The notes under the pieces are model-generated. The model was not told where the DNA came from. It was given only the letters and a program-made list of their open reading frames with translations, and did no database searches. DNA of 64,000 nucleotides from NCBI RefSeq assembly GCF_000711735.1, contig NZ_JONL01000004.1, positions 124,001 to 188,000 of the forward strand, given 5' to 3'. This stretch comes from Maridesulfovibrio frigidus DSM 17176. GTDB lineage: Bacteria; Desulfobacterota; Desulfovibrionia; Desulfovibrionales; Desulfovibrionaceae. The position numbers and the translations under genes were made by a program. Positions 53,378 to 61,342 of this stretch are shown here, one piece after another (the stretch's first letter is position 1; each line of letters opens with the position of its first letter).

Positions 53378-54577
53378 TTATGACTTGTTTGCTGGCTCCG
53401 CAGCTTCCTTTAAGGCCTCGTCGTGCCAAACGGCCTTTTTAAGAACCCATTCTCCGTCTTTTTTGTCCCAAATATGTGGGGAACGCCAACTATCAATGAC
53501 TTTCCAGAAGAATTCTTCAGATATTCCGCAATATTCTAAAAAGGTTTGATAGTTGTCGCTCGGGAATTCGCCATCAAAACGTTTGACCAATCCAACTGCC
53601 TCTTCTCGCGTAATGTGTCCATCGCGAACTTCATGAGCTGAATCGGAAGTCGCACGGCCAATACCAAATTTGATGAACATCAGTAAAAAGTGGAATCCGT
53701 CTAATCTATCATCAATGGAGGCGTATTTAGAATAAGTTCCTTCACTGCGTTTGTAAAACGGTTTGAACCCGTTATGTTCAGCACAGTAATAGTAGTTTTC
53801 TTGTGGAATCCATTTCGTGTAATGGCCCATATAGTGAAGAGTGACGCCTACGCGTTCGAGGTCTTCGTGCGAGGGTCTACGATAAATTTTTAAATCTGAC
53901 TCGGTTATGCCATGTTCGTGCATAATATCTAATGTGAATCCATGCATGTTCATCACTTCGACATCCTGAATTGGAACATCAGGATGGTATGCATGCTTCA
54001 TAGATCCACCGTACTCAACCTCTGAGTTCTCACCATACATTACAAGCTTAACGTTGTGCTCTACTGCCATCTTTAGGGGCTGGTTGTACTGCCCAAAGAT
54101 AAAGGGCATGAATGGGTCACCTTGCAGTTCAAAAGATAGCTTGGTTAGGAGCTTATGAACTTTACCGCTGGGCTTGGCCATGACATTATCTAGGCCACCC
54201 TCAACAATATGGTTTTCATAGTTGCGCATGCCGTCATTTGTCCAGAGTGCTGGTGCCCAGGTAACTGTGAGAGGATGCATACCGTATTCATATTTAAGCT
54301 TGTGCGCTACAAAGCCACTGTCTTTCCCGCCACTTGAAGGAACAATAACGTCATAGCTGCCATCTTTCGATCTATGCTTGTCGCAAAGTTCGCGTAGTTC
54401 GCGGTCACGATCATCCCAATTAATATCAGAATCTTTATAATCAGAAAACTGGCAGGCTGAGCAAATTCCCTCTTCATTGAAAGAGATGCGAGGACGCTGA
54501 TTAGACATGGTGCAGCGTTTGCAAAATTTGATCTCTTTTGGAAGATTGAATTTTTTTTGGGTATCTCTATGTTGCAT
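53378..54577 (-). CDS. N-acetyl sugar amidotransferase (PseA/WbpG-like)
   Basis: The 399-residue product has an N-terminal cysteine cluster (CKRCTMSNQRPR, GICSACQFSD) and a PP-loop ATPase motif SSGGKDS. It matches the PseA/WbpG family, which converts an N-acetyl group of a sugar to an acetamidino group with ammonia from a HisH/HisF pair. Both partner genes lie immediately upstream in the operon. ATG 54577 is chosen for its GAGGA site seven bases upstream. Confidence 0.9.
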   Translation of the reverse strand: MQHRDTQKKFNLPKEIKFCKRCTMSNQRPRISFNEEGICSACQFSDYKDSDINWDDRDRELRELCDKHRSKDGSYDVIVPSSGGKDSGFVAHKLKYEYGMHPLTVTWAPALWTNDGMRNYENHIVEGGLDNVMAKPSGKVHKLLTKLSFELQGDPFMPFIFGQYNQPLKMAVEHNVKLVMYGENSEVEYGGSMKHAYHPDVPIQDVEVMNMHGFTLDIMHEHGITESDLKIYRRPSHEDLERVGVTLHYMGHYTKWIPQENYYYCAEHNGFKPFYKRSEGTYSKYASIDDRLDGFHFLLMFIKFGIGRATSDSAHEVRDGHITREEAVGLVKRFDGEFPSDNYQTFLEYCGISEEFFWKVIDSWRSPHIWDKKDGEWVLKKAVWHDEALKEAAEPANKS

Positions 54578-54588
54578 ATTCAAATCCT

Positions 54589-55197
54589 CTAAAGGTTATA
54601 AAAGTTGGACAGAATGCGGATACCCTGAGAATTGCTTTTTTCAGGGTGAAATTGCAGGCCAAAAATGTTTTCCTGAGCAACTGCAGAAATGAAATTGTAT
54701 CCATTATAGTCTGCTGTAGCTATAGCAACGTTGTCATTTTTAAATTCGTATGAATGCATGAAGTAAAATTCGTCGGTAGCTTCGATGCCCTCAAAGAGGA
54801 TGTTCTTGTTGGCGGGCATTTGTAGTTTACGCCATCCTAGGTGTGGTAGCTCTAGATTTTCATCCATGCGTTCTACTTTTCCTGGAATGATGGACAAACC
54901 TTTATTTTCCCCGTCTTCAAAGCCAACCTCAGCAAGGATTTGCATCCCAAGGCAGATTCCGAGAGTATGTTTAATTTTAATTGCTTCAGTTAGCGGTGCT
55001 ATTAGTTCACGTTGCTCGAGGTCTTCTAATGCATGCTTAAAATTTCCTACGCCAGGGAGTAATATTTTATCTACTTTTTCGAGGTCTTCGGCTGTTTCAA
55101 CAATTACAACACTGGCGTCAATAAAGTTGAGAGCTTTGGATATATTAAAAATATTACAACAAGATCCAATATTCACTACACCGATAGTCTGTTTCAT
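54589..55197 (-). CDS. hisH: HisH-like glutamine amidotransferase
   Basis: The 202-residue class I glutaminase has the nucleophile cysteine in LGICLGMQILAE and the catalytic His/Glu in LQFHPEKS. It releases ammonia for its HisF partner. It lies 4 bases after hisF and 11 before the PseA-like gene, with no histidine genes nearby, so this is a glycan-specific paralogue and not the histidine pathway enzyme. ATG 55197 has AAGG eight bases upstream. Confidence 0.88.
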   Translation of the reverse strand: MKQTIGVVNIGSCCNIFNISKALNFIDASVVIVETAEDLEKVDKILLPGVGNFKHALEDLEQRELIAPLTEAIKIKHTLGICLGMQILAEVGFEDGENKGLSIIPGKVERMDENLELPHLGWRKLQMPANKNILFEGIEATDEFYFMHSYEFKNDNVAIATADYNGYNFISAVAQENIFGLQFHPEKSNSQGIRILSNFYNL

Positions 55198-55201
55198 CTG
55201 A

Positions 55202-55945
55202 TTAACCTTTTTCGCCATTAAGTGCATCTTGCACTTCTTTGATTGTAACTATGTCGTCATGGAGGACCGTTGCAAGGGCAACAGCAGAGGGTTTCGCTAT
55301 TGAAGCCATCTTGGTAATGTGTTCAATGGACCCTGCTCCACTTCCTGCGATTAAAGGAATAGTTGTGATCTCATTAACTTTACGGATAAGTTCTGAGTCG
55401 AATCCTCTTTTTGCTCCGTCGTGGTCAATTGAGCTGAGCAAAATTTCTCCTGCTCCTCTTTTTTCTACTTCGAGTGCCCAGTCAAGAACATTCTTACCTG
55501 TGGGGTTTTTTCCACAGTCCGCGTAGCATTCCCACCACAAGTCTTTCCGTTTAGCATCTATTTGAATAGTAATTGCTTGGCTGCCGAAAAGGCTTTCCGC
55601 TTTGTCAATTATTGATGGATCTTGCATTACTGCGTATGAATTGATGATTACTTTGTCCGCTCCATTAGCAAATAAAGCTTTCATATCATCAATTGACCGT
55701 ATCCCGCCGCCGACGGCAAATGGGATTAAAATTTTAGAAGCAACAGCACGAATAGGTTCGAGTTTAATTTCTCTATCACAGAGGCTTGAATAAATATCTA
55801 TATAACAGATTTCGTCAGCATTGGCGGAACTGTATTTTAGAGCTAGCTCTTCAGGCATTCCAACCTTACGTAACCCTTCAAAAAAGATTGGTTTTGCTAT
55901 ATATGGCGGTTTGGCATCTAGTCTTGCAATAACTCTTGTTTTCAC
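55202..55945 (-). CDS. hisF: HisF-like cyclase subunit
   Basis: The 247-residue TIM-barrel protein has HisF features: the N-terminal catalytic Asp region (RLDAKPPYIAKPIFFEG), VGGGIRSIDDMKALFANGADKVIINS, the second Asp in IQIDAKRK, and LLSSIDHDGAKRGFD. In WbpG/PseA systems this protein channels ammonia from HisH to the amidotransferase. It is the first gene of its operon, about 90 bases downstream of promoter element B. Confidence 0.88.
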   Translation of the reverse strand: MKTRVIARLDAKPPYIAKPIFFEGLRKVGMPEELALKYSSANADEICYIDIYSSLCDREIKLEPIRAVASKILIPFAVGGGIRSIDDMKALFANGADKVIINSYAVMQDPSIIDKAESLFGSQAITIQIDAKRKDLWWECYADCGKNPTGKNVLDWALEVEKRGAGEILLSSIDHDGAKRGFDSELIRKVNEITTIPLIAGSGAGSIEHITKMASIAKPSAVALATVLHDDIVTIKEVQDALNGEKG

Positions 55946-56035
55946 TTTAAGCTCCTGAAGCCCTTTGTCTGATTGGGACTTTTTAACATGACATGGGGTG
56001 GTTGTTTAAATTTGAACCATCCAAGTTTTTCTTGT

Positions 56036-56064
56036 TCGTTAGGTAAAACTGAACAAGTTGTCAA
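56036..56064 (-). promoter_or_regulatory. shared promoter/operator element, copy B
   Basis: On the minus strand TTGACA (56064-56059) is followed after 17 bases by TAACGA (56041-56036). The 21 bases from 56034 match copy A at 19 of 21 positions. It lies upstream of hisF, and the divergent gene at 56137 starts about 70 bases on the other side. Confidence 0.68.
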
Positions 56065-56136
56065 TATGTTCGTGTTTGAATTATTTCTTTCAGATTAACT
56101 TGTTAACAAAAAATATAATTATTAGTGAGTGTTATT

Positions 56137-56496
56137 ATGAAATTCACCAAAACAGAGCCTGTGAGAATTTTTTCTCCTGGCAATGATATATCTCTTTCTG
56201 ATTGTGGAAGTTTAAATCTCTCAGTCGATGAGCAGATAACCATTGTCGACGATAATGGTTTTAAATCAGATTTAACTTGCAAGGAATGGGGATATTACCT
56301 TGCTAATTCTATTAACCATAGAATTTTAGAGCAAGGTTTTAAAACAGCCCTATTTTCCAGTAAATTACAGTCTCCACCCTCTCTATATGTATGCCTTGTG
56401 AAGGAGTCTAAAATTGATCAATTTATGATTTATCTTGATAAAGTTGAAGCAAGATTGATCATGTGGCTTGATGAATTTAATGACGATAATTTTTGA
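56137..56496 (+). CDS. small cytosolic protein of unknown function, opposite strand
   Basis: The 119-residue protein has no signal peptide or membrane helix. It opens KFTKTEPVRIFSPGNDISL and continues with mixed strand and helix patterns (NLSVDEQITIVDDNGFKSDLTCKEWGYYLANSIN). ATG 56137 is chosen over the in-frame GTG at 56125. I do not recognise the family. It is the only rightward gene inside the 23-kb leftward locus, and it starts next to shared promoter element B. A regulatory or assembly role is possible but not shown. Confidence 0.65.
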   Translation: MKFTKTEPVRIFSPGNDISLSDCGSLNLSVDEQITIVDDNGFKSDLTCKEWGYYLANSINHRILEQGFKTALFSSKLQSPPSLYVCLVKESKIDQFMIYLDKVEARLIMWLDEFNDDNF

Positions 56497-56515
56497 TAGT
56501 GCTTATCCTTAGATA

Positions 56516-57568
56516 TTAAGCAAAATTAGTCCACTCAACTTCGTCGCCATCCGCTAGATCATGGGCTGCGGTTCTGCCGACAGCATATTCAAGCTCTTCA
56601 GGTCCGATTCCCGTTCCGGGTCTTAGAAAATCGAAATCAACAGCCTTGAATACTTCACCCTTTTTAACCGCGCGGGTTGTAACCATGCGACGGCGGAATT
56701 TCTTTCTTTTTTCCATTTCAGCTTCACTGACAATGCGAGCTGCAGAACCTAGGGCTTTCCATACGTTTAAGCCGTCTTTACAGATCACGGTCATTTCTGA
56801 AGGGTCAGCGGAAATCCAGTGATCCCAGCCATCCATATCTTTATCCGTAGTGAAATGTTTTTCAATAATACATGCACCGAGTGCAACTGCGGCTAAAGGA
56901 ACAGCTGAGCCTATAGTGTGGTCGCTGAATCCGACCGGCACATCAAATGCCTGCTCAAGTGTTTTCATGTTATTCAGGTGTATATCTTCATACTCAGGAG
57001 GATAAATAGAAATGCAGTGAAACAGTGCGATTGGGCCGGAGCCGGCTTCTTTCAATGTGTTAACTGCGGTCTCAATCTCACCCATGCTTGCCATGCCGGT
57101 TGAAAGCATAACCTGGCAGCCTTTGCTTCCGATGTATTTCAGAAGTGGGATGTGGGTTACGTCCATCGACGCAAGCTTAATGCAAGGCACATTCATTTCG
57201 AGGAGCATATCGACTTCTTCCGGGGAAAAAGCGGATGACATGAAGTCCACATTCTTTTCTTTGCAATAGTTTAAAATTTCTTTGTGTTGATCGTGAGTGA
57301 ACTGGTATTTGTCCACCATTTCTTTAAGTGAGCCAAAGTGACGATTTGTGTCAGTGTAAGTGGTATTGCGCTCGTATTCTGCTTTGGAAATAAGCGTTTT
57401 ATTGCTCCAAGACTGGAATTTGACTGCATCTGCTCCGCATTCCACTGCAGAATCAATCATCTTTTTGCAGAGGTTCATGTCTCCGTTATGGTTGGAGCCT
57501 ATTTCCGCGATAAAGTAAGGTGGTTCACCGGGACCGACAAGGCGCCCGTTAAAATTTAATTTTTCCAT
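56516..57568 (-). CDS. NeuB/LegI-like nonulosonate synthase
   Basis: The 350-residue protein has the NeuB TIM-barrel (FIAEIGSNHNGDMNLCKKMI, DAVKFQSW, LSTGMAS, HCISIYPP, GFSDHTIGS) and a C-terminal SAF/antifreeze-like domain (VVTTRAVKKGEVF). It condenses an N-acetyl hexosamine derivative with phosphoenolpyruvate to a nine-carbon nonulosonic acid. The CMP-sugar synthetase and LegC-like genes beside it suggest legionaminic acid over sialic acid. ATG 57568 has a GGAGG site. Confidence 0.92.
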   Translation of the reverse strand: MEKLNFNGRLVGPGEPPYFIAEIGSNHNGDMNLCKKMIDSAVECGADAVKFQSWSNKTLISKAEYERNTTYTDTNRHFGSLKEMVDKYQFTHDQHKEILNYCKEKNVDFMSSAFSPEEVDMLLEMNVPCIKLASMDVTHIPLLKYIGSKGCQVMLSTGMASMGEIETAVNTLKEAGSGPIALFHCISIYPPEYEDIHLNNMKTLEQAFDVPVGFSDHTIGSAVPLAAVALGACIIEKHFTTDKDMDGWDHWISADPSEMTVICKDGLNVWKALGSAARIVSEAEMEKRKKFRRRMVTTRAVKKGEVFKAVDFDFLRPGTGIGPEELEYAVGRTAAHDLADGDEVEWTNFA

Positions 57569-58452
57569 ATTTCCTCCAGTTCGGGGTGTGCTATCCACGA
57601 CCACCAAATATGTTTTTCGTCAAGTTTGTTTAGATTCCTAACATATCTATTGAGAGTGTCAGGCGAGGACATGGAGTCCATAAAAATTTTTAAATCGTTA
57701 GAAGCATTTGTGAATGGTTTTGCTTTGTCTGTAAAGCTTGGCAATACATGCTCCTCCAAAAGGGAGTAATGCAGTTTTAATAGAGTGCAAGCTTTTAAAA
57801 TTTGTTCAGTAGTAAAAGGAGCAAGAACTCGCGCCGTATTGGCTGAGTGCTGTCTGTATTGCATGAGTGGCATAGAGGTTGTTTTAATTGTTGCCCCTAG
57901 TAGCCATGCTTTTATTACCATGAACCAGTCTAGCATTACGCATTCTGGAGGGAATGGCATCAGCTTCTTTAACAGTTCGCAACGGTAAGCTGTGTTGGAC
58001 AACCCGAAAACATTAGCTTTTGGCAATAATGTTGGTAGTTCTTCACTTTCTTTGACTGGAAAAATGGTGCTAAGATCTGTCCCGTCTGTGTCGATGATAT
58101 TTAGTGCGCAGGCGCAGAGATCGCAATCTGTTAGGAGACTCTTTGCTTTGGCAACTCTTTGCGGGTGCAAAATGTCATCGCTATCCGTAAAGATGACTTG
58201 ATCGTATTCAGCAATAATAATTTCAAAAGCTTTAGATCTAACCTGAGCCGGAGTCGCACCAGAATCAGCTTGTACAAACTTGGCTTCAAATTTTATGCCG
58301 GCATTTTTAAAGACCTGTTCAGGCGTGAATGAGTCCAGCCCGATAACTATGTCAAAGTCCTTGTCGGTCTGAAGTGCGACAGAATCAAACCACGGCTTTA
58401 TATAGGGTTCTTCACCTGGATAAATAGTGGTGTAGAGTGCAGTTGAACTCAA
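57556..58452 (-). CDS. GT2-type glycosyltransferase
   Basis: The 298-residue protein has a GT-A start (TTIYPGEEPYIKPWFDSV), IVIGLDSF and a metal-binding acidic motif (VIFTDSDDILHP), like small GT2 glycosyltransferases. No membrane helix is seen. Its start overlaps the upstream CMP-sugar synthetase by four bases and its end overlaps the NeuB-like gene by 13 bases, so it is tightly coupled to nonulosonate synthesis and might use that sugar. Its acceptor is unknown. Confidence 0.82.
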   Translation of the reverse strand: MSSTALYTTIYPGEEPYIKPWFDSVALQTDKDFDIVIGLDSFTPEQVFKNAGIKFEAKFVQADSGATPAQVRSKAFEIIIAEYDQVIFTDSDDILHPQRVAKAKSLLTDCDLCACALNIIDTDGTDLSTIFPVKESEELPTLLPKANVFGLSNTAYRCELLKKLMPFPPECVMLDWFMVIKAWLLGATIKTTSMPLMQYRQHSANTARVLAPFTTEQILKACTLLKLHYSLLEEHVLPSFTDKAKPFTNASNDLKIFMDSMSSPDTLNRYVRNLNKLDEKHIWWSWIAHPELEEIWKN

Positions 58453-59159
58453 CGGGACACTCCGAACTTTTGTGTCATTAAGAATTCAGCCATTGCCCAG
58501 TCGTCATCATCATCAATATCAACAGCGTTCTTCCAGTTTAGCTCAAAACCCTTTCTGTCAGGAGCGTGGAAGGTCTTTTCTTCGCGCAACGCATCACATG
58601 TTGCCCACCATATTGCCCCTGTAGGGCAGAATAGTGTGGCAAGATCTTGACTTCTTTCTTTAAGTTTTTCTTCAAATAATGGTTTAAGGGGCTTGCCTTT
58701 TTCCATTTCCATGGCCCACCACGGATTCAGCCAGCCGTACTTGGTTACACTGATTTGAGTGCGCGCCTTTTGCTTTATAAAATGGTCAAAGCTTGCAATA
58801 ATATCCATGTTGTCACGCATGGGACAATTGGCCATAAGCTGGCATATATAAGCATATTTATTGGCGTCAGGGTCCACTTTGTTTAGTGCATCAAGTGTTG
58901 CAGCTGAAACAGGGGTTATATCATCCGCTATGCTTTGGTCCCGCATAAAAGGGACTTCCGCCCCTAATGACTTGGATATCCCTGCTATATCAGGGCAATC
59001 AGTCGATACTATTACCCGTTCAAACAGCCCGCTCTTAATAGCCGCTTCAATAGTATATCCAATCATCGGCTTGCCAAGCATCTCGCGAATATTCTTCTTC
59101 GGAATACGCTTGGATCCACCTCGTGCAGGTATGACAGCTATGGCCTTTTTAGAGTTCAC
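58449..59159 (-). CDS. CMP-nonulosonate cytidylyltransferase (LegF/NeuA-like)
   Basis: The 236-residue protein has the CMP-sugar synthetase nucleotide motif (AVIPARGGSKRIPKKNIREM) and VDIDDDDDW near the end. It activates the nonulosonic acid made by the NeuB-like enzyme with CTP. I choose GTG 59159 because GGAG lies nine bases upstream and the longer frame runs into the LegC-like gene. The family name depends on gene context: LegF and NeuA are not separable by eye. Confidence 0.87.
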   Translation of the reverse strand: MNSKKAIAVIPARGGSKRIPKKNIREMLGKPMIGYTIEAAIKSGLFERVIVSTDCPDIAGISKSLGAEVPFMRDQSIADDITPVSAATLDALNKVDPDANKYAYICQLMANCPMRDNMDIIASFDHFIKQKARTQISVTKYGWLNPWWAMEMEKGKPLKPLFEEKLKERSQDLATLFCPTGAIWWATCDALREEKTFHAPDRKGFELNWKNAVDIDDDDDWAMAEFLMTQKFGVSR

Positions 59160-59163
59160 GTCT

Positions 59164-60330
59164 TTAAACTCCGAGAATCCCTGCGCCGCTAGGAATATTG
59201 ATAACCCTTTTTTCAAGGGATTCAGCAACACTCATATCTGTGCGCGGGCAGTTTTCAAACATTGGGAGTTTGTGCATTGCTGTCCACAGTGGGCGGGTCA
59301 TATACGCCGCGCCGTTTGTAGCTTCAAGGATTGAATCTCTTTCCGCCTCCATCCCTTTTTCAAGGATTATGGTGCAGAACCAGTAGTTGCTTTTGCATCC
59401 GTCCGGTTCAGTTAGAAAGCGAACACCTTTGATGTTAGCAAATGCAGCCGCGTATGCTTCAGCTAATTTACGCTTGCTTACGATGATATCGTCCAGCTTT
59501 TCCATCTGTGCGCAACCAAGAGCTGCGTTGATGTTAGGCATGCGGTAATTGTAGCCGATCATGTCATGGAAATATTCCCATTTATGCGGCGCTTTGGCTG
59601 TTGTGGTCAAATGTTTGCAAAGGTCAGCTAGCTCATCATCGTCGGTCAGGATTGCGCCGCCGCCACCGGTGGTGATGGTTTTATTTCCGTTGAAACTAAG
59701 TGAAGCAACTTTTCCAAACAGACCGCAATGCTTTCCTTTGTAGAAAGAGCCAATCGCCTCGGCCGCATCTTCGACCATAGGAATAGAGAACTTTTCGCAA
59801 AGCGTGAGTAGACCTTCAATGTCTGAAGGGATACCGAAGACATGCATGGGAACTAGGGCCGCAATTTTGCGCCCTGTCTGTTTATTGAAACATTCACCAT
59901 TGCGAACTTCTGCAACCTCTGAAAGATGTGCATCCAGCTTGGCTGCATCGAGGCCGAGAGTTGTCTCTTCGGAATCAGCAATATGTGGAATTGCTCCGAT
60001 GTATGCGACTGCATTGGCTGTTGCTACGAAGGTTAGGCCCGGGATGATAACTTCATCTCCGTTTTTAACTCCGGCAAGCATGAGAGCCATGTGTAGTGCT
60101 GCAGTACCATTGGTAACGGCGATTGCACGCTTCGCACCAGTGTAATCGGCTAGCATATTTTCAAACTGGTCTACGAATTTACCCACAGATGAGACAAAAG
60201 TCGTATCGATACACTCTTTGGTGTAAGCCAGTTCGTTGCCGGGAAATACAGGCTCATGCAGGGGGAGGAATCCTCCACCCTGCGGGAGCACTGTTTGCAT
60301 ACTTTTTAGAATTTCAGAGGCGAGGGTCAT
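59164..60330 (-). CDS. DegT/DnrJ aminotransferase, LegC-like
   Basis: The 388-residue PLP enzyme has the family pattern: AIAVTNGTAALHMALMLAG, VEDAAEAIGSFY, and the PLP-binding lysine in LSFNGNKTITTGGGG. LegC proteins add an amino group to a 4-keto sugar in legionaminic acid synthesis. Its ATG shares one base with the stop of the epimerase gene (TAATG), so it is translationally coupled. Other NDP-sugar aminotransferases look similar, so the LegC label rests on context. Confidence 0.87.
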   Translation of the reverse strand: MTLASEILKSMQTVLPQGGGFLPLHEPVFPGNELAYTKECIDTTFVSSVGKFVDQFENMLADYTGAKRAIAVTNGTAALHMALMLAGVKNGDEVIIPGLTFVATANAVAYIGAIPHIADSEETTLGLDAAKLDAHLSEVAEVRNGECFNKQTGRKIAALVPMHVFGIPSDIEGLLTLCEKFSIPMVEDAAEAIGSFYKGKHCGLFGKVASLSFNGNKTITTGGGGAILTDDDELADLCKHLTTTAKAPHKWEYFHDMIGYNYRMPNINAALGCAQMEKLDDIIVSKRKLAEAYAAAFANIKGVRFLTEPDGCKSNYWFCTIILEKGMEAERDSILEATNGAAYMTRPLWTAMHKLPMFENCPRTDMSVAESLEKRVINIPSGAGILGV

Positions 60331-61328
60331 TAGCTTCTCTTGTGAGGAATGTTGTAATACTGCTGGCCTTCAGGATCACTGATAACGCCTAGCTCAACGA
60401 TTTCTTTGATTTCTCTCATGCCTTCAGGAACGGTCTTAGTGATCTTGAAGCCGAGCTGTTCTTTGATTTTAGTATGATCAGCACGGTAATCGCGAGGATC
60501 TTCATCTTTTTTAACGTATTTGATGTTCGCTTCTGGGAAAAGTTTGTCCAGTTCGTTCGCGAGCATTTTCTTAGTGTAGTTTTCAGCTGTTTCACCGACG
60601 TTGAATACGTCGTAAGCAACTTTTTCTTTAGGAGCTTCAAGAACAGTCATCATTGCATTCGTGAAGTCAGCTACGTGGCAGTAAGGGCGCCAGAACTGCT
60701 CACCAAAGATAACGAGTTCTTTGCCAAGAGCTAAATCTTTGGTGAATTCGTTTACTGTGAGGTCAAACCGCATGCGGGGAGACATGCCGTACACAGTGGA
60801 AAATCTGAGTGATGTAGGGCAGAGAGCGTCTGTTTTTTCCATTTCTTTGAGGAAATAGTTTTCAAACTTAACTTTGAGCTCTGCATATAGAGAAATAGGA
60901 GCGAGCGGGCTTGTTTCTACAACGTATCCTTCAGGATCAGCCATTTTGCCGTAGTTGCTGCAAGTAGAAGCGAAAATGAAACGTTCGATTCCAAGTTCTT
61001 TACACTTATCTACTAGGTAAACAGATGCGCCCCAGTTAGTATTGTGAGCTTCGTCTGAGTAAAGTTTACAAGCAGGGTCACCAACGATTGCTGCGAGGTG
61101 AATAACTCCGTGCAGGTCGCTATCAGCCATAATTTTGTCCATGGCTTTAGCGTCAGCAACGTCTGTCTTGTAAAATGTAAAGTTGGGGTGTTCCCATATA
61201 TCGAGGATGGATTCTCCGCCGAACTTAAGAGTGTCGACACAGACCACTCCGTAGCCGTCATCAAGAAGGCGACGCAGTAGAATTGAACCAACGTATCCGG
61301 CTCCGCCGGTAACCATAATATTTTTCAT
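60330..61328 (-). CDS. NAD-dependent sugar epimerase/dehydratase (extended SDR)
   Basis: The 332-residue protein has the extended-SDR nucleotide loop (MVTGGAGYVGSILLRRLL), the Ser-Tyr-Lys active site (STCSNYG, LYAELKVK) and FGEQFWRPYCHVADFTNAM, all typical of NDP-sugar epimerases or dehydratases. It does not look like a classic LegB. It may supply the 4-keto sugar for the next gene or a different sugar in the glycan. Confidence 0.87.
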   Translation of the reverse strand: MKNIMVTGGAGYVGSILLRRLLDDGYGVVCVDTLKFGGESILDIWEHPNFTFYKTDVADAKAMDKIMADSDLHGVIHLAAIVGDPACKLYSDEAHNTNWGASVYLVDKCKELGIERFIFASTCSNYGKMADPEGYVVETSPLAPISLYAELKVKFENYFLKEMEKTDALCPTSLRFSTVYGMSPRMRFDLTVNEFTKDLALGKELVIFGEQFWRPYCHVADFTNAMMTVLEAPKEKVAYDVFNVGETAENYTKKMLANELDKLFPEANIKYVKKDEDPRDYRADHTKIKEQLGFKITKTVPEGMREIKEIVELGVISDPEGQQYYNIPHKRS

Positions 61329-61342
61329 GTATAATCTCCAAT

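Noticed and set aside
54589-55945. Histidine biosynthesis hisH-hisF
   Set aside because: No other his genes are present and both sit against a PseA/WbpG-like amidotransferase within a sugar locus.
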